Shown: positions 1-6,508 of the stretch, piece by piece
How positions within the stretch are numbered: position 1 is the first letter of the stretch
Layout of the letters: every line of letters begins with the position of its first letter
Source: Rhizobium sp. Q54
GTDB lineage: Bacteria > Pseudomonadota > Alphaproteobacteria > Rhizobiales > Beijerinckiaceae
DNA length: 10,065 nt
NCBI GenBank assembly: GCA_945901195.1
Contig: CAMDKB010000141.1
Location: 1 to 10,065 of the forward strand
Direction: 5' to 3'
The notes under the pieces: generated by a model
Told to the model about the DNA's origin: nothing
Databases searched by the model: none
The model's input: the letters and a program-made list of their open reading frames with translations, nothing else
Made by a program: the position numbers and the translations under genes

Positions 1-304
1 GGAAATTCAGGTCGATGCGGACATGGCAGGCGCCAAACGCGGCCCCCGCCAGGCCCTCCGGGAGCCGACAGGCGCTTGCAACGCGCCCGAACCAGCAAAA
101 ACGCGCAGCGGGTCCAAGTCTTTGAATCCAGTCCGACAGGCTGCTAGAAGGGGGAATATCCATCGGCGCCATGACGACATCCAGACCGGCTTCGTCAAAA
201 TAAGTATTCTGCACCGGCGGGCTTTTCACCTGCACGACCGGGTGGCCGATCAGTGGAATGACTGAAGTCGTGCCGGAGATACCTTTGGCGGGTAATGGCT
301 GCAT
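1..304 (-). CDS. Shikimate dehydrogenase-like protein, N-terminal part, runs off the window and may be disrupted
   Basis: Read on the minus strand from ATG at 304-302, this frame stays open for about 101 codons to the left edge. Residues 8-52 resemble the substrate-binding N-terminus of shikimate dehydrogenases (AroE superfamily): a GTTSVIPLIGHPVVQVKSP stretch, then NTYFDEAGLDVVMAPMDIPP. In the family the GHP-x-x-x-x-x-SP segment holds the serines that bind shikimate, and the enzyme reduces 3-dehydroshikimate with NADPH. An in-frame TAG lies nine codons upstream of the ATG, and an AGGA sits 8 bases before it, so this start is well supported. After about residue 55 the family pattern is lost: the conserved VTxPHK segment with the catalytic lysine should appear by residue 65-75 and I find it in none of the three minus-strand frames. 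Rare codons such as AGA and GGA appear there. The gene may be frameshifted, truncated by a rearrangement, or divergent. The family call rests on the first half only. Confidence 0.55.
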   Translation of the reverse strand, partial: MQPLPAKGISGTTSVIPLIGHPVVQVKSPPVQNTYFDEAGLDVVMAPMDIPPSSSLSDWIQRLGPAARFCWFGRVASACRLPEGLAGAAFGACHVRIDLNF

Positions 305-627
305 GGAGAAAGTCCTGTCTGTTGGCTATAAACAGAAGCCTTTTCCTGCAGGTCGCGCAACCAGGTCGCGAAAGGGCGGGGTTGGGCTGGAATTTCCACA
401 TTGCCCTTGTGGATAACCCCTGATACAACGCGCGCGCTGGCAGGCGTTTTCCTGTCGGCAAACCCCGTCTGCACTTGCTGGCCGCGCGCCGGCCCACTTA
501 CGTGGATGTTTATCCTTGGATGGACTCCGGCTTTTGCAGGCACCCTAAAACTCTAACCCCGCCGGCGCATCTGTACCTGCACCACCCATTAAATTACCGG
601 TCGTGCAGGGACACATCAGGAGAAATA
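305..627. other. Intergenic region between divergent genes, with the rpsA leader
   Basis: This stretch separates the minus-strand shikimate dehydrogenase-like gene from rpsA, so it should hold both of their promoters and the rpsA 5' leader. I see no convincing gene in it. Short open frames on both strands lack family resemblance and good ribosome-binding sites. Ribosomal protein S1 genes often have long leaders and are autoregulated by S1 binding to their own mRNA, but I cannot identify a specific structured element here. Confidence 0.6.
401..429 (+). promoter_or_regulatory. Candidate sigma-70-type promoter for rpsA
   Basis: TTGCCC at 401-406 and TACAAC at 424-429 are separated by 17 bases. 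Each box matches the consensus at 4 of 6 positions. It would give an rpsA leader of nearly 200 bases. The match is weak, and other placements in this region are possible. Confidence 0.25.
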
Positions 628-2373
628 ATGGCCAATACCGCTAATAGCTTCAACCCGACGGTTGATGATTTCGCAGCTATGCTCGACGAGAGCTTTGGAG
701 CTGCGGATGCTTTCGAAGGTTCCGTCGTCAAGGGAATCGTCGTTGCGATTGAAAAAGATGTTGCTGTCATCGACGTCGGTCTGAAGACCGAGGGACGGGT
801 GGCGCTGAAGGAATTTGCAGGCCCCGGTCGTGACCACGTTCTGAAGATCGGTGACGAAGTTGAAGTTTATCTGGAGCGCATCGAGAACGCGCTCGGGGAA
901 GCCGTCATTTCCCGCGACAAGGCCCGCCGTGAAGAAAGCTGGGTCAAGCTTGAACAAGCCTTTGAGAAGAAAGAGCGCGTCGACGGCGTCATCTTCAATC
1001 AGGTCAAGGGCGGCTTTACTGTCGATCTTGATGGCGCAGTGGCCTTCCTGCCCCGTTCGCAGGTCGATATTCGGCCAATTCGCGATGTGGGTCCGCTGAT
1101 GAACGTGCCGCAGCCGTTCGAAATCCTGAAAATGGATCGCCGCCGCGGCAATATCGTCGTGTCGCGCCGTACGGTTCTGGAAGAGAGCCGCGCCGAACAG
1201 CGCACCGAAATCGTTGGCAAGCTCGAAGAGGGCCAGGAGATCGACGGCACTGTCAAGAACATCACAGATTACGGCGCGTTCGTGGATCTGGGTGGTATTG
1301 ACGGCCTGCTGCATGTCACCGACATCGCATGGCGCCGCGTCAACCATCCGTCTGAAGTGCTGACAATCGGCCAGACCGTGCGCGTTAAGATCATCAAGAT
1401 CAATCACGAAACGCACCGCATCTCGCTCGGCATGAAGCAACTGCAGGACGATCCGTGGCATGGCATTGAAGCTAAATATCCGCTGCAGGCCAAGCTCAGC
1501 GGCCGCGTGACCAACATCACCGACTACGGCGCGTTTGTGGAACTGGAGCCGGGTATCGAAGGCCTGATTCACGTTTCGGAAATGTCCTGGACGAAAAAGA
1601 ACGTCCATCCCGGCAAGATCGTCTCGACCAGCCAGGAAGTTGAAGTGCAGGTTCTGGAAGTCGATTCCAGCAAGCGCCGCATTTCTCTCGGTCTCAAGCA
1701 GACCTTGCAGAACCCCTGGGAAGCTTTCGCCGAGAAATATCCCGTCGGCACGATCGTCGAAGGGGAAGTCAAGAACAAGACCGAATTCGGCCTGTTCATT
1801 GGTCTGGAAGGCGACGTGGACGGGATGGTCCATCTCTCCGATCTCGACTGGAAGCGTCCAGGCGAGCAGGTCATCGAAGAGTTCAAGAAGGGCGACATGG
1901 TCAAGGCTCAGGTTCTTGACGTCGATGTCGAAAAGGAGCGCATCTCGCTGGGCGTCAAGCAGATCGGTTCCGATCCGTTCGCTGCCAAGTCCGCTGAAGA
2001 AGGCGGCTCGGGCGAAGTTCGCAAGGGCGGCATTGTCACGTGCGAAGTGCTCGAAGTGAAGGAGAACGGCCTGGAAGTGAAGATTGCAGGTACGGACCTC
2101 ACGACCTTCGTCCGCCGTGCCGAACTCGCGCGCGACCGTGCAGACCAGCGCCCGGAACGTTTCGCAGTTGGCGAAAAGATGGATGCCCGCGTCACCGTGT
2201 TCGACCGCAAGGCGCGCAAGGTGTCGGTCTCCATCAAGGCGCTCGAAGTGGCCGAAGAGAAGGAAGCCATCGCACAGTTTGGATCTGCGGATTCGGGCGC
2301 GTCGCTGGGTGACATTCTCGGTGCTGCTCTGCGCGCACGCGATACGCAGGACAAGGACGAAGACAAGAAATAA
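628..2373 (+). CDS. rpsA: 30S ribosomal protein S1
   Basis: The 581-residue protein binds mRNA on the small ribosomal subunit and helps start translation on structured or weak-Shine-Dalgarno messages. Six S1-type OB-fold repeats are visible, at roughly residues 30-96, 112-178, 203-272, 288-359, 375-446 and 466-534. Repeats 1 and 2 are the divergent ribosome-anchoring pair. Repeats 3 and 4 are the most alike, sharing NITDYGAFV (NITDYGAFVDL and NITDYGAFVEL), and repeat 5 has NKTEFGLF. The C-terminus is acidic and lysine-rich (DTQDKDEDKK). Length and repeat number fit alphaproteobacterial S1. The start is ATG at 628, preceded by AGGAG at 618-622. The open frame extends upstream to 475, but that part has no S1 resemblance and the protein beginning MANTANSFNPT is the normal S1 form. 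In related bacteria cmk usually sits just upstream; here it is absent. A strong terminator follows, so rpsA is probably its own transcription unit. Confidence 0.97.
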   Translation: MANTANSFNPTVDDFAAMLDESFGAADAFEGSVVKGIVVAIEKDVAVIDVGLKTEGRVALKEFAGPGRDHVLKIGDEVEVYLERIENALGEAVISRDKARREESWVKLEQAFEKKERVDGVIFNQVKGGFTVDLDGAVAFLPRSQVDIRPIRDVGPLMNVPQPFEILKMDRRRGNIVVSRRTVLEESRAEQRTEIVGKLEEGQEIDGTVKNITDYGAFVDLGGIDGLLHVTDIAWRRVNHPSEVLTIGQTVRVKIIKINHETHRISLGMKQLQDDPWHGIEAKYPLQAKLSGRVTNITDYGAFVELEPGIEGLIHVSEMSWTKKNVHPGKIVSTSQEVEVQVLEVDSSKRRISLGLKQTLQNPWEAFAEKYPVGTIVEGEVKNKTEFGLFIGLEGDVDGMVHLSDLDWKRPGEQVIEEFKKGDMVKAQVLDVDVEKERISLGVKQIGSDPFAAKSAEEGGSGEVRKGGIVTCEVLEVKENGLEVKIAGTDLTTFVRRAELARDRADQRPERFAVGEKMDARVTVFDRKARKVSVSIKALEVAEEKEAIAQFGSADSGASLGDILGAALRARDTQDKDEDKK

Positions 2374-2411
2374 TCTCTTCGGGCCATAATCCGGCAATGT
2401 TTTAAAGGGAT

Positions 2412-2440
2412 AAGCCCGCGTCATCCGGCGCGGGCTTTTC
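2412..2440 (+). terminator. Intrinsic terminator of rpsA
   Basis: A 9-base-pair stem (AAGCCCGCG at 2412-2420 with CGCGGGCTT at 2429-2437) closes an 8-base loop and runs into a short T-run. It lies 39 bases past the rpsA stop codon. It separates rpsA from sppA, which therefore needs its own promoter within about 90 bases. I could not place that promoter with confidence. Confidence 0.85.
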
Positions 2441-2529
2441 TACGTCCCGATGCATTCCTCGCTTGATCCCTCGTTCACCATCGCCACCTGATTTGATATG
2501 AAGCCTGCAACAGAACTGGAGCATCAAAA

Positions 2530-3501
2530 ATGGCAGTTTCGAATCCACTTTCGGCAGATCACCTGCTCGATCGCAGCCGTTTGCGCCGCAAGCTTTCATT
2601 CTGGCGCGTATTGGCAGTGCTTGCTGTCATCATCGCCCTTGGTGTGGGCGGCTACAGGATCGCAGGCGGCTCCTCGCAGATCTCGGGTGATCATATTGCC
2701 CGCGTATCAATAACTGGCGTGATCACGGGCGATGCTGCAACCATTCGACTGCTTGAACAGGTCGGCAATTCTAACGCAAAGGCTGTATTGTTGTCGATCT
2801 CAAGCCCTGGTGGCACGACGACCGGCTCGGAACTTCTGTATGCGGAAATACGCCGCCTTGCAGCGAAAAAGCCGGTCGTTGCCGTAGTATCCGGCATGGC
2901 GGCTTCGGGCGCTTACATCGCCGCACTGGGCGCTGATCGCATTTACGCGCAACAAACTTCACTTGTCGGCTCTATTGGTGTGCTGGTTCAAATTCCCAAC
3001 TTCGTCAAGCTTATGGACAATGTCGGCGTAAAAATGGAGTCAATCAAATCGAGCCCGCTCAAGGCCTCGCCCAGCGGCGTCGAACCGACCACCCCGGAAG
3101 CACGCGACGCGATGGCTGCGATCGTCATGGATTCCTATGAATGGTTCAAAGACCTTGTAAGAGAGCGCCGCAAACTTGATGACAAGGAACTTGCGGATGT
3201 TTCAAATGGCCGCGTATTCACAGGCCGCCAGAGCGTGCCGCTCAAGTTGATCGACCAGCTTGGTGGCGAACGCGACGCCGTAGCCTGGCTCGAAAGCGAA
3301 AAGCAAATCACAAAGAATCTTCGCGTACGCGAATGGCGCCGGCCATCAAGCCGTTCGTTCGGGCTGACGAGTGCGCATTGGGTTGCCACAATCTTTGGCT
3401 TTGATACTTTCGCGCAAAATCTAGAGCCCCTCCAGAATGCAGCGAACGTACGCATGCTTGACGGTCTTGTGGCCGTTTGGCATGGTGGCTATGGGGAATA
3501 A
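2530..3501 (+). CDS. sppA: Signal peptide peptidase SppA, short (36K) type
   Basis: This 323-residue serine protease should cut leftover signal peptides in the cytoplasmic membrane. Residues 1-23 are basic and cytoplasmic-looking. Residues 24-42 form one hydrophobic anchor. The S49 peptidase domain follows from about residue 55. The Ser-Lys dyad is visible: Ser126 in the SGMAASGAYIAA motif and Lys178 in SSPLKASPSG. The 52-residue spacing equals that of Bacillus subtilis SppA (Ser147 and Lys199). The oxyanion-region motif SSPGG is at 91-95. The length fits the single-domain form, about half the size of the two-domain Escherichia coli enzyme. The start is ATG at 2530, preceded by TGGAG at 2517-2521. 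ihfB follows on the same strand after about 53 bases, with no terminator seen, so the two may be co-transcribed. Confidence 0.93.
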   Translation: MAVSNPLSADHLLDRSRLRRKLSFWRVLAVLAVIIALGVGGYRIAGGSSQISGDHIARVSITGVITGDAATIRLLEQVGNSNAKAVLLSISSPGGTTTGSELLYAEIRRLAAKKPVVAVVSGMAASGAYIAALGADRIYAQQTSLVGSIGVLVQIPNFVKLMDNVGVKMESIKSSPLKASPSGVEPTTPEARDAMAAIVMDSYEWFKDLVRERRKLDDKELADVSNGRVFTGRQSVPLKLIDQLGGERDAVAWLESEKQITKNLRVREWRRPSSRSFGLTSAHWVATIFGFDTFAQNLEPLQNAANVRMLDGLVAVWHGGYGE

Positions 3502-3554
3502 GTAACAACCTGGGACTTATTCAGGTTTAGACTCTTTTGCCGAGGGGGCAGCAC

Positions 3555-3845
3555 GTGATCAAATCAGAACTTGTAACAACCATAGCAGAGCAATTTCCTC
3601 ATCTCTTCCAGCGTGATGTGGAGAACATCGTGAACGCTATCCTGGAAGAAATCACTGATGCCCTGGCGCGTGGAAATCGCGTTGAGCTGCGCGGATTCGG
3701 CGCGTTTTCTGTTCGCAAACGCGATGCGCGGACTGGCCGCAATCCACGTACGGGACAGCATGTTGAAGTTGCGGAAAAATTTGTGCCGTTCTTCAAAACG
3801 GGTAAAGAAATGCGCGATCGCCTTAACGGCAGCGCGAGCAAATAG
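3555..3845 (+). CDS. ihfB: Integration host factor beta subunit
   Basis: The 96-residue protein pairs with IhfA and bends DNA sharply at specific sites, serving recombination, replication and transcription. It has the full HU/IHF fold: an N-terminal helical dimer part (IKSELVTTIAEQFPHL), then ELRGFGAFSVRKRDARTGRNPRTG, in which the proline of GRNPRTG is the residue that intercalates between base pairs, and a C-terminal KFVPFFKTGKEMRDRLN. I chose GTG at 3555 as start because it gives the family-standard beginning (M)IKSEL and has a strong GAGGGGG Shine-Dalgarno just upstream (3542-3548). A TTG at 3537 would add six residues with no family match and would run through that site. The IhfB rather than HU assignment rests on the IKSEL start and the GRNPRTG context. 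lapA begins 29 bases after the stop, as in other rhizobial genomes. Confidence 0.94.
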   Translation: MIKSELVTTIAEQFPHLFQRDVENIVNAILEEITDALARGNRVELRGFGAFSVRKRDARTGRNPRTGQHVEVAEKFVPFFKTGKEMRDRLNGSASK

Positions 3846-3874
3846 TGAACCACCTTGAGCGTCAGGAGAGATGA

Positions 3875-4243
3875 ATGAAGACCTTTTTTAAATGGCTTCT
3901 GCTCTTGCCTATCGCGCTGGTTGTCTTGATTTTTTCTGTCGCCAACAGACAAACTGTCAATGTCGTGCTGGATCCCGTCGGCCTTATCAGCGATGGCATG
4001 GTTGTAGCAGCGCCTTTATTCGTGATTGTTTTTCTCACGTTGATGGCCGGCGTGATTCTGGGTGGCGTCGCCACCTGGTTCGCGCAAGGCAGCCACCGCC
4101 GCCTCACACGTGAAACGCTGGCTGATGTGCGTGCGCTTCGTGAAGAGACCCGGCACAAGAATGAAGAAGTCGCGCAGCTGCGAACAGAAATCGCAGCTCT
4201 GCCACCACCCATGCCGGCCAATGACCGGAGCCGCGCAGCCTAG
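3875..4243 (+). CDS. lapA: LapA-domain (DUF1049) inner-membrane protein
   Basis: This small membrane protein has 122 residues. Two hydrophobic segments, at about residues 5-24 and 40-69, bracket the VANRQTVNVVLDP stretch typical of the LapA domain. The C-terminal part, about 75-110, is charged and probably a coiled coil (ETLADVRALREETRHKNEEVAQLRTEIAAL). In Escherichia coli LapA (YciS) works with LapB (YciM) in control of lipopolysaccharide synthesis through LpxC turnover. Whether that holds in alphaproteobacteria is not shown by sequence, and no lapB is in this window. I chose ATG at 3875, 6 bases behind AGGAG (3864-3868). A second ATG at 3871 is out of frame. The order ihfB-lapA-trpF is the usual one in rhizobia; here three other genes intervene before trpF. 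Confidence 0.82.
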   Translation: MKTFFKWLLLLPIALVVLIFSVANRQTVNVVLDPVGLISDGMVVAAPLFVIVFLTLMAGVILGGVATWFAQGSHRRLTRETLADVRALREETRHKNEEVAQLRTEIAALPPPMPANDRSRAA

Positions 4244-4332
4244 GGAATGTTCAGCGCAGTCTGCAATCCGCCGCTGCGCCTGCAAATCGGCTATTTGAAG
4301 TTCTGTTCTTTTTCAGTTGTGAATACTCTGCT

Positions 4333-4361
4333 GTGACGTAAATCGCATTTTGCGGTAGTAT
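4333..4361 (+). promoter_or_regulatory. Candidate promoter of the methyltransferase-dioxygenase pair
   Basis: GTGACG at 4333-4338 and TAGTAT at 4356-4361 have 17 bases between them. Each is a 4-of-6 match to the sigma-70 boxes, in an AT-richer patch than its surroundings. Transcription would start near 4368, leaving a leader of about 90 bases. The leader contains a long-range inverted repeat, GGCGAT (4373-4378) with ATCGCC (4411-4416), and a smaller CGAT/ATCG pair inside it. Confidence 0.35.
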
Positions 4362-4457
4362 GAATTCTGTCTGGCGATCATCGGCTTGCGATTCAGGATC
4401 GATTGCGGCTATCGCCTGCAAAATATGTTCGATGTCAACGAGTTTAGGGAAGTTCTC

Positions 4458-5291
4458 ATGTCCGGTGCCCTGATATCCCGCCGCCGCCTCTTGTGCGGCA
4501 CAACGCTGGCATTTGCGGGTCTGGCGTTGCCCATTCCGGTGGCCCTCGCCCAACTCAAGGATGCACTGGCCGCGCAGATCGGCTCTCCCCACCGATCACC
4601 CGGCAATGCCGCCCGCGACAAATTTCGCAAACCGTATGAAGTGCTGAAATTCTTCGGCGTTACAGAAAGCAGCCGCGTCGCCGAGATCCTACCTGGCAGC
4701 GGCGGTTATTTCACCGAAATCCTCGCGCCCTATCTGGCGGAAAAAGGCCTCTACATCACTGCAGGCCGCCACGAAGGCGTGCCACAGACCTATACTGAAG
4801 ACCACAAGCGCATGCTCGAAAAATACGCTGCCAATCCGGCTGTATTCGGCAAGATTCAGGTCACGAAATTCTTCAAGGATGACTACGAGATCGCGCCGCC
4901 CGGCAGTATGGATTTCGTTCTGACCTTCCGTAATATGCATAACTGGATTGAGCGCAACGAAATCGACGGAGCTCTCAAGGCTTTCAGCATGGCTCTGAAG
5001 CCCGGCGGCATCCTTGGTGTCACCGACCATCGCGGCCGCACTGACATGAGCCAGGACGCGCAAATGAAAAACGGCTATATTCGCCAGGATTTTGCCATTG
5101 CGTTGATCGAGAAGGCCGGGTTCCAGTTCATCGGATCCTCCGAAGTAAAAGCCAACCCAAAAGACACCAAGGATTATCCGGAGGGCGTCTGGAGCCTGCC
5201 GCCGACCTATCGGCAGAAGGATGTGGATCGCGCCAGATATGAAGGTATCGGCGAAAGTGATCGCATGGTGCTGAAGTTTGTGAAGCGCTGA
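4458..5291 (+). CDS. Exported SAM-dependent methyltransferase-fold protein (COG4798-like)
   Basis: The 277-residue product starts with a Tat-like signal peptide: twin arginines in SRRRLLCG, a hydrophobic stretch (TTLAFAGLALPIPVA) and an ALA-Q cleavage site near residues 30-31. The mature part is a class I methyltransferase fold. VAEILPGSGGYFTEIL (about residues 75-90) is the SAM-binding motif I, FVLTFRNMHNW matches motif IV, ALKPGGILGVTDHR is the conserved strand with GG, and the C-terminus is RMVLKFVKR. Its overall pattern resembles the poorly characterised exported 'predicted methyltransferase' family COG4798. The substrate is unknown. SAM is not expected outside the cytoplasm, so the exported location is puzzling. 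I chose ATG at 4458, with AGGGA at 4446-4450. An upstream TTG at 4386 would bury the signal peptide behind 24 extra residues. The dioxygenase gene follows after 21 bases and is probably co-transcribed. Confidence 0.75.
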   Translation: MSGALISRRRLLCGTTLAFAGLALPIPVALAQLKDALAAQIGSPHRSPGNAARDKFRKPYEVLKFFGVTESSRVAEILPGSGGYFTEILAPYLAEKGLYITAGRHEGVPQTYTEDHKRMLEKYAANPAVFGKIQVTKFFKDDYEIAPPGSMDFVLTFRNMHNWIERNEIDGALKAFSMALKPGGILGVTDHRGRTDMSQDAQMKNGYIRQDFAIALIEKAGFQFIGSSEVKANPKDTKDYPEGVWSLPPTYRQKDVDRARYEGIGESDRMVLKFVKR

Positions 5292-5312
5292 TCAGATTGA
5301 CGGGAGAGCGCC

Positions 5313-6278
5313 ATGACTGCCCTTGCGGAACGCACGACCCAGGCATCTTCACTTCGCATTGATCAGGACGGCGCCTATCTTGGCGCGCTGGTGAGCGGCA
5401 TCGACCTGTCAAAGCCGGTCAGTGAAGCCGATCTTGCAGCTATCCAGCAGGCTCATGCCGAGTATGGGCTGTTGATCTTCCACGATCAGAAAATGAGTTC
5501 GGATGATCTCATTGCATTCGGCAAACGTTTTGGCTCGCTCAGCGTGCATCCCTTCGCGCCCAATTCAGGTGTGAAGCCCGAATTGATCACCTTTCGCAAT
5601 GACGAAAATAATCCGCCGTTCGGAACCGATTGCTGGCATTCGGATGAAACCTTCCGTCTTGCACCGCCGATGGGCACCATGCTGCGCGCGACTGATGTTC
5701 CCTCGTATGGTGGCGACACCATGTTCGCCTCGATGGCGGCGGCCTGGGAGGGACTGAGCGACCGCATGCAGCATTTCATTTCCGGCCTTGAAGCCTGGCA
5801 TGATTTCAAGGTGTTCAAGCCGCTGTTTGGCGAAACCGCCGAGGGGCGGCGGCAGATGCGCGACTATGAAGAACAATATCCGCCCGCCCTGCACCCCATC
5901 GTGACCAAACATCCGGTCACCGGACGCCATGTTATTTTCGTCAATCCGCAATTCACCATGCGCGTGAAAGGCATGGACGAAGGTGAAAGCACAGCGCTTC
6001 TGACGCAACTTTACGATCTCGTGAAAGTGCCGGAATACCAATATCGCGTCCGCTGGCAGAACAATACGCTGATCTTCTGGGACAACCGTTCGACGCAACA
6101 TTATGCGGTGCACGATTATTTCCCAAAACGCCGCTTCATGGATCGCGTGACAATTTCCGGCACGCATCCGCTGCCTGCTTTCGATGCCGCTGAACAGAAA
6201 GTCGTGCGCAACAAAAAGGCCCGCAAGCCGGAGAAGTTTTTCAACGACTTCGGCGGGCACGGCGTTGGCAAGGGGTAA
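5313..6278 (+). CDS. TauD/TfdA-family Fe(II)/2-oxoglutarate dioxygenase
   Basis: This 321-residue cytoplasmic oxygenase aligns along its length with taurine dioxygenase TauD. The iron ligands are His109 and Asp111 (CWHSDETF) and His263 (STQHYAVHDY). Arg278 lies 15 residues after the distal histidine, the same spacing as TauD His255-Arg270, and should bind 2-oxoglutarate. His79 (SVHPF) aligns with the TauD taurine-binding His70. The WHxD region, PSYGGDTMFAS and IFWDNRSTQHYA are all family hallmarks, so the enzyme looks intact. The class couples decarboxylation of 2-oxoglutarate to hydroxylation of a substrate such as taurine, another sulfonate, a sulfate ester or an aryloxyalkanoate; which one cannot be told from sequence. 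The C-terminal 30 residues (NKKARKPEKFFNDFGGHGVGKG) are a basic tail beyond the TauD core. The ATG at 5313 has GGGAG at 5302-5306. No tauABC transporter genes are seen nearby. Confidence 0.88.
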   Translation: MTALAERTTQASSLRIDQDGAYLGALVSGIDLSKPVSEADLAAIQQAHAEYGLLIFHDQKMSSDDLIAFGKRFGSLSVHPFAPNSGVKPELITFRNDENNPPFGTDCWHSDETFRLAPPMGTMLRATDVPSYGGDTMFASMAAAWEGLSDRMQHFISGLEAWHDFKVFKPLFGETAEGRRQMRDYEEQYPPALHPIVTKHPVTGRHVIFVNPQFTMRVKGMDEGESTALLTQLYDLVKVPEYQYRVRWQNNTLIFWDNRSTQHYAVHDYFPKRRFMDRVTISGTHPLPAFDAAEQKVVRNKKARKPEKFFNDFGGHGVGKG

Positions 6279-6508
6279 GCTGGACAGCACTTTCTGCACG
6301 CATCGGGGTGCTGGCAATCTGCGCGACCAATATCAGCATTTCACTGACCGCCAGACTGGAATGGATAGTGCATTTGCCTTGAACAGGCACCGTTGCTGGA
6401 AATTTGCAGCGCGCAATATCACCGGCTATCCAATAAACAGACCTCAGTCATGAGCCTCTTTCAAGTTGCGCCAACATTGAATAAGTAGGCGTGAGGAGAC
6501 CGACACAT

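Noticed and set aside
475..627. Upstream extension of rpsA by 51 codons
   Set aside because: The extra residues have no S1 resemblance, and the AGGAG at 618-622 serves the ATG at 628.
1258..1537. Near-repeat of about 25 bases within rpsA (1258-1282 and 1513-1537)
   Set aside because: It encodes the NITDYGAFV segment of S1 repeats 3 and 4, so it reflects protein domain duplication and not a DNA repeat element.
616..2424. A 602-codon open frame on the strand opposite rpsA
   Set aside because: It mirrors rpsA over its whole length and has no family resemblance. It arises because highly biased codon use in rpsA avoids codons whose complements are stops.
4386..4457. Upstream TTG start for the methyltransferase-fold gene
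   Set aside because: It would place 24 residues ahead of a clear signal peptide; the ATG at 4458 has a better ribosome-binding site.
4362..4457. Possible SAM riboswitch ahead of the methyltransferase-fold gene
   Set aside because: The leader can pair with itself, but I could not match it to the conserved core of any SAM riboswitch class, and these normally control methionine or SAM synthesis genes.
4251..4592. Minus-strand 113-codon frame across the lapA-methyltransferase gap
   Set aside because: It is mostly the complement of the signal-peptide region and a promoter-like AT-rich patch, with no family match.
6184..6453. Plus-strand 89-codon frame overlapping the end of the dioxygenase gene and the gap after it
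   Set aside because: It starts inside the dioxygenase gene in another frame, lacks a ribosome-binding site and shows no recognisable family. The 230-base gap after the dioxygenase holds only a weak CAGCAC/GTGCTG inverted repeat with a 17-base loop.
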